64,000 bases of DNA from JAHEKB01 sp049115575 (GTDB taxonomy: Bacteria > Bacteroidota > Bacteroidia > NS11-12g > UBA9320), in NCBI GenBank assembly GCA_049115575.1, contig JAGDZU010000001.1:434001-498000 (forward strand). The letters are read 5' to 3'. Positions 52,475-61,200 of this stretch are shown in pieces. Below the pieces are notes generated by a model. That model was not told the DNA's origin. It worked only from the letters and a program-made list of their open reading frames with translations, and did no database searches. Each line of letters starts with the position of its first letter. Positions within the stretch are counted from its first letter, which is position 1. The translations under genes and the position numbers were made by a program.

Positions 52475-52546
52475 CAAATCCCTAAACATAACATTTACCT
52501 TATCTAGCGATAAGTGATGTTATGTTTCCATAAAGGTCGGGATTTG
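52475..52546. repeat. 72-bp nested inverted repeat
   Basis: Three nested arm pairs: CAAATCCC/GGGATTTG (52475, 52539), AAACATAACAT/ATGTTATGTTT (52484, 52517), CTTATC/GATAAG (52499, 52509) with loop TAGC; 25 bp paired in total. No coding sequence or T-tract, so it is not an ordinary terminator. Confidence 0.9.
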
Positions 52547-52571
52547 TACGTATATCTATAGATTGACAATA

Positions 52572-52599
52572 TTAGCCTATAATTTATATTATGTTAACT
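52572..52599 (+). other. Candidate dif site (XerC/XerD recombination)
   Basis: 28 bp with the dif layout: left half TTAGCCTATAA, 6-bp centre TTTATA, right half TTATGTTAACT. By eye it matches E. coli dif at 21 of 28 positions; the XerD core TTATGTTAA is intact, the XerC half is weaker. It lies in the largest gene-free stretch of the window. Confidence 0.5.
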
Positions 52600-52662
52600 A
52601 GAGTGTTTCATGATATATGAGCTATATAGAATATGCCACCCCTATGCTTAGATAAGAGACAT

Positions 52663-52689
52663 AAAAAAAGGGAAGCGTTAACTTCCCTT
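52663..52689 (-). terminator. Rho-independent terminator after the TPR gene
   Basis: On the minus strand AAGGGAAG / CTTCCCTT (8 bp) followed by a T-tract, 24 nt after the stop codon of the TPR gene. Confidence 0.85.
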
Positions 52690-52712
52690 AGATTAATTTA
52701 TTTCGAAACTGT

Positions 52713-53936
52713 TTAGTTATTGTCTATCCAATCTTTCATGGCATTGTATTTATCCATTTCTGAAAGTTGAGCGTAAATCTTCTTCATTGTTCTAGCTAAC
52801 TCCATTCTATCTCCGTCTGTCATTTCTCCATGATTATCAAATACATATTCGAAATTAACTATGGCTGATCTGTAGTTGGCATTAATTTTCTCTGTATAAA
52901 CAGCAACTTCTTTAGGACTGTAAATTCCTTTGCTCTGCATTTCGTCTACCAATGCTGAAACTTTGTTTACATACATTACTCCTTTATTATAGAAAGCATC
53001 ATAGTATTCAGGATCTAACTCCATGATTTTGTCGTAATCTGCTTCAGCAAGTGCTGTATAGCCACCATCTGGTTCTATTTTGTCTAGCTCTTCATAGCTG
53101 ATAGCTCTAGCAAAATAATAAACCGTATTCTCAGGATCTTGATCAATAGCATTGTTTAGCTTGTCTATCAATTCTTGGCTTCTGCCTTGCTTTAGATAAA
53201 GATCTAACTCCATATTTATGAGATCTTTTTCTAATTCAAACATATCTCTACCGCTGGCAATGGTTGTCATAGCAGCAGCTGTGTCGCCTTCTATGAGTTG
53301 CAATTGAGCTAATCCAACATAAATGCTTGGATCATCATAGCCAAGATTAATTAGGCTTTTGAAATTAGTAATGGCTAAATCATTGTTTTCCATTCCAAGA
53401 GCTGAGTATGCAATCATTCTAGTAATCTCCTCCTCTGTGAGTTGAGCTCTTTTTAAATCTCCGTTCACATCGTATTTCAACAATGGCAATGCTTTATTGA
53501 ATGCATCAACCGCAGCTTGGTATTCAGCTGCTTCATAAGAATTCAATCCTATATTATAAAAACCGATAGCCACATTTAACAGATGTCCTTTTGCTTTTTC
53601 AGTCCATTTGTTCTTGCTGTCGTTTTCAATGGATTTATTAAATGATGTATGTGCTACATCCAAAGCATCTGGGTGATCTGCTCCCAAATCTGGGTATTCT
53701 GTTGCAATTTTCAGGTAGGTTAAACCTCTGAAATAGAACATTTTAGCAGATGCCTTTGTTTTTGGGTGCTCAGCTGCTAAGTCTATCATACGAAGTGCTT
53801 CAGCCATATCAGGAGCTACTTGAGTATACATAAACTCAACGCCATTCACATTCCATGTTTGAGCACTAGAAGTTTTAGGCGCCCATACCAAAAAGCCCAA
53901 TAGCAGGGCTGCTATACTAATCTTCAGTGTTTTCAT
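52713..53936 (-). CDS. Secreted tetratricopeptide repeat protein
   Basis: 407 residues from MKTLKISIAALLLGFLVWAPKTSSAQ, a signal peptide ending SAQ. The mature protein is a series of TPR units (for example AEYQAAVDAFNKALPLL, TPR-like ITNFKSLINLGYDDPSIYVGLAQLQLI, and a last one with YYDAFYNKGVMYVNKV), an envelope scaffold. The frame upstream is open into gyrA; I use the ATG at 53936, which overlaps the gyrA end by 20 bp. A hairpin terminator follows the stop. Confidence 0.85.
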   Translation of the reverse strand: MKTLKISIAALLLGFLVWAPKTSSAQTWNVNGVEFMYTQVAPDMAEALRMIDLAAEHPKTKASAKMFYFRGLTYLKIATEYPDLGADHPDALDVAHTSFNKSIENDSKNKWTEKAKGHLLNVAIGFYNIGLNSYEAAEYQAAVDAFNKALPLLKYDVNGDLKRAQLTEEEITRMIAYSALGMENNDLAITNFKSLINLGYDDPSIYVGLAQLQLIEGDTAAAMTTIASGRDMFELEKDLINMELDLYLKQGRSQELIDKLNNAIDQDPENTVYYFARAISYEELDKIEPDGGYTALAEADYDKIMELDPEYYDAFYNKGVMYVNKVSALVDEMQSKGIYSPKEVAVYTEKINANYRSAIVNFEYVFDNHGEMTDGDRMELARTMKKIYAQLSEMDKYNAMKDWIDNN

Positions 53937-56445
53937 TGTTTTCTGATTCTTGATTTTCATTGTTTTCCAGTTCTTCAGAAGCTTCCTCCTCTTCGCTCAC
54001 CGCAGGAACCTTGGCAACCGATGCAATTTCATCGCTATCTTTAATGTTAATCAGTTTTACACCTTGAGTGGCTCTGCCCATAACTCGAACATCAACCATT
54101 CTCAGCCTAATTGTGATTCCAGATTTGGTGATGATCATAAGATCATTTTCATCTGTTACATCTTTAATGGAAATTAAACTACCTGTTTTATCAGTGATGT
54201 TTAAAGTTTTTACACCTTTTCCACCTCTGCCAGTGATGCGGTAATCATCCACATCTGTTCGTTTTCCATATCCACGTTCTGAGACAACCATTATTGAAGT
54301 ATCTTCTGCACTAGAAGGTACACAAACCATACCAATCACTTCATCTTTGTCATGTTCAAGCCTAACTCCCCTCACTCCCGCTGCTGTTCTACCCATAGGT
54401 CTCACATTCTCCTCGTTAAAGCGTATAGCCTTACCTGACTTCTTTGCTAGCAGTATCTCACAGGTGCCGTCCGTTAATTTGGCTTCGAGCAATTCATCGT
54501 TTTCCTTGATGGTTATAGCATTAATACCATTAGATCTAGGTCTACTGTATTTCTCGAGACTCGTCTTTTTAATTGTACCGTTTTTAGTACACATTATGAT
54601 ATAATTGCTATTCACATATTCTTCATCCTTTAGATCTCCAACAGCCACAAAAGCCTTTATACTATCCTCTTTAGGGAAGTTCATCAAGTTCTGTACGGCT
54701 CGACCTTTAGATACTTTAGATCCTTCCGGAATCTCATAAACCTTCATCCAGAAACACCTACCTTGATTGGTAAAGAACAATATGTAATTATGTGTTTTGG
54801 TAATGAATAAATTCTCTACAAAATCTTCATCTCTGTGAGCTACTCCTTTATTTCCTCTTCCTCCTCTATTCTGAGCTCTGTATTCTGTGAGCGAAGTTCT
54901 TTTGATGTATCCCATATGAGAAATAGTAACCACCATTTCTTCATTTGGAATAAGATCCTCAATGTTTATTTCACTTGCATCAAACTCAATTTGAGTTCTT
55001 CTCTCATCTCCAAATTTTTCCTGTACTTCTCTGAGTTCTTCTTTAATAATACCCATTCTTCTAGCTTCATCAGACAAGATGTCTTTTAAATCAGCTATGG
55101 TCTCCATTAAAGCTTTATGCTCAGCTCGGATCTTATCTCGTTCAAGACCTGTGAGTTTTTGAAGACGCATGTCCAGGATAGCTTTGGCTTGAATCTCACT
55201 GAGCTTGAACTCGCTCATTAATCCATTCCTAGCGTCTTCTGGGGTTGCAGAAGCCCTAATCAATTTAATAACCGCATCTAAGTTATCAATGGCTATTAGC
55301 AAGCCTTCCAGTATATGAGCTCTCTTTTCAGCTTCCCTTAATAGATATTCTGTTCTTCTAGTAACCACTTCATGTCTGTGGTCTACATAATGAACTATCA
55401 TATCTTTTAGGTTCAACATGACTGGCCTTCCTTTAACCAGAGCGATGTTGTTTACGCTGAAAGATGTTTGCAATGGAGTGTACTTATATAGTTTGTTAAG
55501 GACTATACTTGGAATGGCATCTCTTTTCAAATCAAAAACGATTCTCAATCCTTGCCTTCCGCTCTCGTCTCTCACTTCGGAAATACCCTCAATCACCTTG
55601 TCGTTAACAAGGTCTACAGCTTTCACAATAATTTGCGAAGGGCTAACCTGATAAGGAACCTCTGTAATAACTATTTGTTCTCTGCCTGTTTTATTGACAT
55701 CGAATTCAGCTTTGCCACGCATGACAATTCTGCCTCTACCTGTTTCAAAAGCATTTTTTACACCTTCATAACCGTATATGGTTCCACCCGTAGGAAAATC
55801 AGGAGCTTTGATATGCTGCATCAATTCGGGGATGTCTATATCTCTATTGTCTATATAAGCGATAGTACCGTCAATAACCTCTGTGAGGTTATGAGGTGCC
55901 ATATTGGTAGCCATACCTACAGCAATTCCAGAAGCACCATTAACTAATAGATTAGGAATTCTCGCTGGAAGTACTGATGGCTCGCTTAAGGAATCATCAA
56001 AGTTTGGATTGTAATCTACCGTTTCCTTGTCTATATCCGTTAGCATTTCTTCCGCAATCTTGCGCATTCTTGCCTCGGTATAACGCATAGCTGCTGGTGG
56101 ATCTCCGTCTATTGAGCCAAAGTTGCCCTGGCCATCTACCATGGGATATCTCAAGCTCCAATCTTGGGCCATCCTAACCATAGTATCGTAGACTGAACTA
56201 TCTCCGTGAGGGTGGTACTTACCAAGCACCTCTCCTACTATTCTAGCTGATTTCTTATAAGGTCTATTGCTAGCTAGACCCAACTCCGTCATACCATAAA
56301 GCACTCTTCGATGAACAGGCTTTAATCCGTCTCTAACGTCTGGCAGAGCTCTTGAAACAATTACGGACATCGAGTAATCGATGTAGGCCGTTTTCATTTC
56401 ATCTTCAATGTTAATTGGAATGATTTTTTCGTTTTCCGAATTCAT
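53917..56445 (-). CDS. gyrA: DNA gyrase subunit A
   Basis: 842 residues. The breakage-reunion domain contains the catalytic Tyr in PPAAMRYTEARMRKIA and the quinolone region YHPHGDSSVYDTMVRMAQ. The C-terminal beta-pinwheel carries the GyrA-box-like QNRGGRGNKGV. The tail is very acidic (EEEEASEELENNENQESENNENTED). Introduces negative supercoils with GyrB. It starts MNSENEKIIPINIEDEMKTAYIDYSMSVI. Two 13-bp direct repeats and a small palindrome lie upstream. Confidence 0.97.
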   Translation of the reverse strand: MNSENEKIIPINIEDEMKTAYIDYSMSVIVSRALPDVRDGLKPVHRRVLYGMTELGLASNRPYKKSARIVGEVLGKYHPHGDSSVYDTMVRMAQDWSLRYPMVDGQGNFGSIDGDPPAAMRYTEARMRKIAEEMLTDIDKETVDYNPNFDDSLSEPSVLPARIPNLLVNGASGIAVGMATNMAPHNLTEVIDGTIAYIDNRDIDIPELMQHIKAPDFPTGGTIYGYEGVKNAFETGRGRIVMRGKAEFDVNKTGREQIVITEVPYQVSPSQIIVKAVDLVNDKVIEGISEVRDESGRQGLRIVFDLKRDAIPSIVLNKLYKYTPLQTSFSVNNIALVKGRPVMLNLKDMIVHYVDHRHEVVTRRTEYLLREAEKRAHILEGLLIAIDNLDAVIKLIRASATPEDARNGLMSEFKLSEIQAKAILDMRLQKLTGLERDKIRAEHKALMETIADLKDILSDEARRMGIIKEELREVQEKFGDERRTQIEFDASEINIEDLIPNEEMVVTISHMGYIKRTSLTEYRAQNRGGRGNKGVAHRDEDFVENLFITKTHNYILFFTNQGRCFWMKVYEIPEGSKVSKGRAVQNLMNFPKEDSIKAFVAVGDLKDEEYVNSNYIIMCTKNGTIKKTSLEKYSRPRSNGINAITIKENDELLEAKLTDGTCEILLAKKSGKAIRFNEENVRPMGRTAAGVRGVRLEHDKDEVIGMVCVPSSAEDTSIMVVSERGYGKRTDVDDYRITGRGGKGVKTLNITDKTGSLISIKDVTDENDLMIITKSGITIRLRMVDVRVMGRATQGVKLINIKDSDEIASVAKVPAVSEEEEASEELENNENQESENNENTED

Positions 56446-56523
56446 AATTGATTAATACTCAAATTAAGGCGAGCAAAATATGCGCAAAGTCCCATTGTTC
56501 AGGCATTTAGAACTCTAAAATAC

Positions 56524-56587
56524 CCACAAATTGTGGACAGTTTTGGGGATAATTTGAGCAGCGTCTATTAGCACTTGAGCAACGTCT
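56524..56587. promoter_or_regulatory. Palindrome and 21-bp-spaced direct repeats upstream of gyrA
   Basis: CCACAA-A-TTGTGG (56524-56536) and two repeats TTGAGCA(G/A)CGTCT at 56554 and 56575, exactly two helical turns apart. They lie in the 163-bp gap between gyrA and the beta-CASP gene and look like protein-binding sites. Confidence 0.4.
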
Positions 56588-56608
56588 GAATATGAAGGTT
56601 CTAAGTGT

Positions 56609-57979
56609 CTATAATTCAAAGGATTGCCCTTTGGAAGGTGCATTGATATTTGCGTTCAAAGAAGCGGACAATTCTTCCTGAAATTCGAGTATGGATTCTT
56701 CTTCTCCATGAACTAGGAAAAGTTCTTTCAGATTTGGGTTATTAGACTCGTCTATATATTTCTTTAATCCGTCTTTATCTGGGTGTGCGCTGAACACATC
56801 TGTCTGAGCAATATTTGCGTATACGCGTCTGTCTCGGCCCTTTATTCGAACGATTGGGTTCCCTTGTAGTAGTTGTGCCCCTAATGTTCCAGGAGTGCAA
56901 AAACCCGCTATTAGAATAGTGCAAGCTGGATTCTCTATATGTGTGCTGATGTGATCTTGTATCCTACCTCCTTCTAACATACCTGCAGAGGATACCACTA
57001 TTGAGCTTCCCCTGTAAAGATTCATTTCGTTTTGATCCTCTTCATCTTCTACAAGGTTGAGCTCTTTAAAATCAAAGAGTTCATGTCCATTAGATACATG
57101 TGCCTTGGCTTCCGCGTTCAACATATGTTTAAATCGATCATGAATGCTATTACTGGCCATTCCCAAAGGACTGTCTGCATATATTCTTACTGGTGGAAGT
57201 TCACCTGATCTAAAAAGCTTGTTAAGAGTGTATAGAACTGCTTGTGTCCTTCCAACACTGAAAGCCGGTATTATTAGCTTGCCCTCTTGCTTTACGCAGT
57301 TGTTATAGACATATAACTTCAATTCTTCTTCCGGGCTTTTCTTCACCTGGTGGTACCTATTACCATATGTTGTTTCAGTCACTAGATAGTTCAGCTCAGG
57401 CATTGGCATAGGGTCAACTATCAAACAAGTGTTATAGTTTCCAAGATCTCCACTAAATCCTATTTTCTTAACCTCCTCTCCTTCTTTCAATTCAAGGTAG
57501 ACACTTCCCGCTCCTAAGATGTGTCCAGCTTCATAAAACATCATGCTTACCTCTTCGTTCAATTTGAACTCCTGATAGAATTCTAAAGTCAACAATTGAG
57601 ACAGGGATTGATTGACTTCAGAATAACCAAAAAGCTTGTCTTTCTGCTTGCTCTTTTTTCGGTCCTTATTCATGATGCTCACCGAATCAGCCCAAAGCTT
57701 GTCTAATAGAAATGCCGTGGGTTCTGTGCAAATTATTTCTCCCCTAAACCCTTGCTTTACCAAATTAGGTATATTGCCGCTGTGGTCAATATGCGCGTGT
57801 GTAAGTACCAGAACATCAAGCTGTTTTGGGTCAAACGGGAACTCTTTATTTGGGTTGGCTTCTTCTCTTTTCTCATAATCCAGGCCACAATCAATCAGAA
57901 TTTGAAATCCAGAGTCCAATTCTAAATGATGCATGCTTCCTGTAACTTGCCTAGCGGCTCCCCAACACGTGTATTTCAT
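56609..57979 (-). CDS. Metallo-beta-lactamase/beta-CASP RNA-processing-type hydrolase
   Basis: 456 residues. Zinc-site motifs of the MBL fold: LVLTHAHIDHSGNIPNL (HxHxDH), EAGHILGAGSVYLEL, GFSGDLGN; beta-CASP features TETTYGNRYH and IPAFSVGRTQAVLY; and the C-terminal RMMBL part TDVFSAHPDKDGLKKYI plus LVHGEEES. Such enzymes (KH-less relatives of CPSF73/RNase J) cut RNA endonucleolytically or trim 5' ends. Cytoplasmic. The M28 gene follows after 8 bp. Confidence 0.93.
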   Translation of the reverse strand: MKYTCWGAARQVTGSMHHLELDSGFQILIDCGLDYEKREEANPNKEFPFDPKQLDVLVLTHAHIDHSGNIPNLVKQGFRGEIICTEPTAFLLDKLWADSVSIMNKDRKKSKQKDKLFGYSEVNQSLSQLLTLEFYQEFKLNEEVSMMFYEAGHILGAGSVYLELKEGEEVKKIGFSGDLGNYNTCLIVDPMPMPELNYLVTETTYGNRYHQVKKSPEEELKLYVYNNCVKQEGKLIIPAFSVGRTQAVLYTLNKLFRSGELPPVRIYADSPLGMASNSIHDRFKHMLNAEAKAHVSNGHELFDFKELNLVEDEEDQNEMNLYRGSSIVVSSAGMLEGGRIQDHISTHIENPACTILIAGFCTPGTLGAQLLQGNPIVRIKGRDRRVYANIAQTDVFSAHPDKDGLKKYIDESNNPNLKELFLVHGEEESILEFQEELSASLNANINAPSKGQSFEL

Positions 57980-57987
57980 AATGAATA

Positions 57988-59133
57988 TTAGCGCGCAATA
58001 ATAAGCTTTGAGTAGATTATTCGCGCACCATCAGAAGTGATTATTCTAACAGAATAGCTTCCATTAGTTAGAAGATGAAGGCCTAATTTGCCTCCGTTGT
58101 GAAGAGATTCGGTTAAAACTAATTCTCCAAGAGTGTTATAAATATTTACTTTAAAATTTCCACCTATATCGTCAATAAATTGTATTGACCCCTCAGCTGG
58201 ATTTGGGTAGAACACCATCTGATTACTAGGTACTTCTACAGACAGCGGCAAAGTATTCCTTGAGAAATACATGGCTGCAGCTAAAGCCGCTTGAATCACT
58301 TTTTGAGTGGCGCCCACATCCATATTTATTACCTTGTCATTGGGGTCGTGATAAAAAGGATATGAACTTTCTTGAAACAGACCGGTAATCACAAATCCGC
58401 TGTCTTGAAAAGGCATATAGTCAGAGCCATAAGCATTGGATATTATGGTATTAAGCTGTCCGTAAATCCTTGCCAACTGGGCCAAGGTATCAGTTTTTAG
58501 ACTAGACATAGCGTTGTTGAAGGATGGATTCATATCTTCATCTCTTTCGCAAACTATTGTCGCATTATTTGAACCAGCTGTACCCCCTAATTGATCTAGA
58601 TTGAGGACTAATTCAATAACATCATTTGGATTCATGCTATTATCGACATAATGCTGGCTCCCAACCAAACCATCTTCTTCAGCCGAGAAGTGAATAAACC
58701 GAATTCCAACCTGGGTTTGTATGCTTTGCATAATCTTTGCAATCTGCAAGCAAGCCACTACTCCACTCCCATTGTCATTGGCTCCAGGCGAATTAAGATA
58801 ACTATCATAATGAGCTCCAATCACTATCCAATGGTCACTTTGAAGTCCAGGTTTTTCTATAATTATATTTTGTAATTCATCTCCGCTATAAGTAAAGCTA
58901 TCAAGTGTAATTCCCGTATAACCAAAGGATGAATACTTTGATACGATCCAATCTCTTGCATTGTTAAGCGCATTACTCCCACTGTGTTTATATCCAAAAT
59001 CTTCGTAGGTCTGGAGATACTGTTGAACAGAATCAATCTTCTCTAATTGTTGTCCAATGCTGTAATCATAAACCTGTGCAGAGCAAACAAGGTTGATTAA
59101 GAAGAAGGGTATGAAATGGAAAACTCTCTGCAT
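57988..59133 (-). CDS. Secreted M28 family metallopeptidase with T9SS sorting domain
   Basis: 381 residues from the ATG at 59133 (MQRVFHFIPFFLINLVCSAQ, signal peptide). The frame is open upstream but there it overlaps tsaE. Zinc-site segments: VIGAHYDSYLNSPGANDNGSGVVACLQIA (His, Asp), FSAEEDGLVGSQHYVD (Glu pair) and the C-terminal His region YPFYHDPNDKVINMD. T9SS sorting domain at the end (MVFYPNPAEGSIQFID...IYSKLIIAR). An extracellular aminopeptidase. Overlaps tsaE by 37 bp. Confidence 0.92.
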   Translation of the reverse strand: MQRVFHFIPFFLINLVCSAQVYDYSIGQQLEKIDSVQQYLQTYEDFGYKHSGSNALNNARDWIVSKYSSFGYTGITLDSFTYSGDELQNIIIEKPGLQSDHWIVIGAHYDSYLNSPGANDNGSGVVACLQIAKIMQSIQTQVGIRFIHFSAEEDGLVGSQHYVDNSMNPNDVIELVLNLDQLGGTAGSNNATIVCERDEDMNPSFNNAMSSLKTDTLAQLARIYGQLNTIISNAYGSDYMPFQDSGFVITGLFQESSYPFYHDPNDKVINMDVGATQKVIQAALAAAMYFSRNTLPLSVEVPSNQMVFYPNPAEGSIQFIDDIGGNFKVNIYNTLGELVLTESLHNGGKLGLHLLTNGSYSVRIITSDGARIIYSKLIIAR

Positions 59134-59525
59134 CGGTCCAAATTTAGTGCTATATCTACAGTCACGCACTCTCCAGGAGGCAATAGTTCTGCAATTTTCT
59201 CTGGCCATTCTATGAAACAAGGTATGCCACTTTGCACATAATCCCAAAATCCAATTTCTTCAATCTCTTCCACACTTTTTAAGCGATAGAGGTCAAAATG
59301 GTAAATGACATCTTCCTTATTGCGATATTCATTAATAAGCGCAAAGCTGGGACTATCTGCGTTAACTCCTAGTCGCTTTTGCACTATATCTTTAACCAAG
59401 GCGGTTTTGCCTGTACCTAAATCTCCTTTAAGCAATATCAAAGGTGTTTTGCTCAGTAGCGGATCTAGAAAATTACTTACGGTACTGAGTTCTTCTAAAT
59501 TGCAAATGGTGAACTTCTTATTCAA
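59097..59525 (-). CDS. tsaE: tRNA threonylcarbamoyladenosine biosynthesis ATPase TsaE
   Basis: 142 residues. P-loop ATPase: LLKGDLGTGKTALVKDIVQ (Walker A), FALINEYRNKEDVIYHFDLYRLKS (Walker B region), and FIEWPEKIAELLPPGECVTVDI (conserved WPEK). TsaE powers the TsaB-TsaD complex that makes the t6A modification at position 37 of ANN-decoding tRNAs. Partner genes are not in the window. It overlaps porX by 4 bp. Confidence 0.95.
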   Translation of the reverse strand: MNKKFTICNLEELSTVSNFLDPLLSKTPLILLKGDLGTGKTALVKDIVQKRLGVNADSPSFALINEYRNKEDVIYHFDLYRLKSVEEIEEIGFWDYVQSGIPCFIEWPEKIAELLPPGECVTVDIALNLDRCREFSISYPSS

Positions 59526-61075
59526 CTCTTAGGTTCTAAATAAATTAGTGGGACTATCATTTCTTCCATAGAAACCCCTCCGTGTTGAAATGTGTCTCTA
59601 TAGTATTTAGCGTAATGATTCAAGTTGTTAGGGTATACAAAGAAGTCATTTTCCTTGGCAAAAATGAAAGAACTGCTCATATGCTGGGTTGGTAAATGCG
59701 CATCTTTAGGGCGTTCTATGGCAAATACTTCTTTGGGGTTATAGGTAAGTTTTTTGCCCGTCTTATATCTTAAATTGGTGGAAGTATCTCGCTCTCCAAC
59801 CACCTTTACAGTTCTATCTACCTTTACCGATCCATGATCTGTTGTTACCACCAGGGGTATTTTCCGTTCTGCTAAGAACTGTATGGCCTCCAATAAGGGT
59901 GAATGTTGAAACCAGCTGAGTGTTAGCTTTCTGTATGCTGATTCGTCCTGAGCTATTTCTCTAAATACCTTATTGTCTGTTCTAGCATGAGACAAGGTAT
60001 CTATGAAGTTATATACGATGAAAACCAATTCGTCATTTTGGATGTTTGGCAACCGCGAAACCATTTCTTTGGCATTGTGCAAATTGGTCACCTTTATATA
60101 GGTGGCATCATATTCAGATCTCAATCGTTGTAGTTGGTCGTTTAGAAAAAAATCTTCATGTAGGTTTTTACCGCCATCGTCTTCATCGTTGCTCCACTTA
60201 TCTTTAAATCGTTGCTCTATTTCAGATGGCAATAAGCCTGAAAACAATGAGTTACGGGCGTATTGTGTGGTTGTTGGGAGTATACTCATATATAAATCTT
60301 CCTCAACAGTTCTATAGTAATCTGAAATATCATTTTGTATAGTTTTCCACTGATCGAATCTCAGATTATCTAAAACAAGCACAAAAAGAGGCTGACCTTT
60401 TTTCTTCTTGGGTAATATACCTTTCTTTAACACGCTATGAGACATATAAGGAGCACCTTCTTTTTGTTCTAAGAACTCCACATATTTATCTGAGATGTAT
60501 TTGCAAAACTCTCTGTTTCCATCTGCCTTTTGCGTTTTGAGTATTTCCTCCATACCGGTCTCATCAGAACTGTCCATTTCTATTTCCCAATATGTGAGTT
60601 TTTTGTATAGCTCTTTCCATTTTGGCCAGTCGAGTCTGTCCATTAAATCAAGACCTATATTCTTGAAATCTTGCTGGTACCTCTGAGTCACGGATTCTGT
60701 GATTAAACGCTTATTGTCTGTTAAGCGCTTAATGGTCATGAGGATTTGCCTAGGATTTACAGGTTTGATTAAATAGTCTGCAATCTTTGAACCAATTGCA
60801 TCTTCCATAATGTGTTCTTCTTCATTCTTAGTAATCATTACTACGGGAACTAAACTGTCTTTTTCTTTGATTTGTTTAAGAGCATCCAAGCCAGAGATTC
60901 CCGGCATGTTTTCGTCCAAGAATATGAGATCAAAATGAGCTTCTTTCACCTTGTCTACTGCATCTAGTCCGTTGTTTACGGTTTCTACATGATATCCCTT
61001 TTCCTCCAGAAATAATAAGTGAGCTTTTAGATGATCAATCTCATCATCAGCCCATAAAATCTTCAATGCACTCAT
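59522..61075 (-). CDS. porX: T9SS regulator PorX (receiver plus PglZ domain)
   Basis: 517 residues. Receiver domain (1-120): phosphoacceptor Asp in LIFLDENMPGISG, Lys in YLIKPVNP. It is followed by a helical linker and a PglZ/alkaline-phosphatase-fold domain with metal ligands in FVLVLDNLRFDQWK, and VTTDHGSVKVDRTVKVVG. PorX is the response regulator that, with PorY and a sigma factor, controls type IX secretion genes. This fits the three T9SS cargo peptidases in the window. Translated with tsaE (4-bp overlap). Confidence 0.93.
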   Translation of the reverse strand: MSALKILWADDEIDHLKAHLLFLEEKGYHVETVNNGLDAVDKVKEAHFDLIFLDENMPGISGLDALKQIKEKDSLVPVVMITKNEEEHIMEDAIGSKIADYLIKPVNPRQILMTIKRLTDNKRLITESVTQRYQQDFKNIGLDLMDRLDWPKWKELYKKLTYWEIEMDSSDETGMEEILKTQKADGNREFCKYISDKYVEFLEQKEGAPYMSHSVLKKGILPKKKKGQPLFVLVLDNLRFDQWKTIQNDISDYYRTVEEDLYMSILPTTTQYARNSLFSGLLPSEIEQRFKDKWSNDEDDGGKNLHEDFFLNDQLQRLRSEYDATYIKVTNLHNAKEMVSRLPNIQNDELVFIVYNFIDTLSHARTDNKVFREIAQDESAYRKLTLSWFQHSPLLEAIQFLAERKIPLVVTTDHGSVKVDRTVKVVGERDTSTNLRYKTGKKLTYNPKEVFAIERPKDAHLPTQHMSSSFIFAKENDFFVYPNNLNHYAKYYRDTFQHGGVSMEEMIVPLIYLEPKS

Positions 61076-61200
61076 CTTTATTCTATTGTGTTTTCATCAA
61101 AAGGCGAATATTTATATAATTTGCGTAGGAATTGCTATTTAACATTCAGAGCCTTTCAAAATATCTACTAACAACTCAGAATTAGACTTAAAAGTTGCTA

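Noticed and set aside
59134..59247. Upstream start of the M28 peptidase
   Set aside because: The added 38 residues lie inside tsaE and precede the true signal peptide beginning MQRVFHF.
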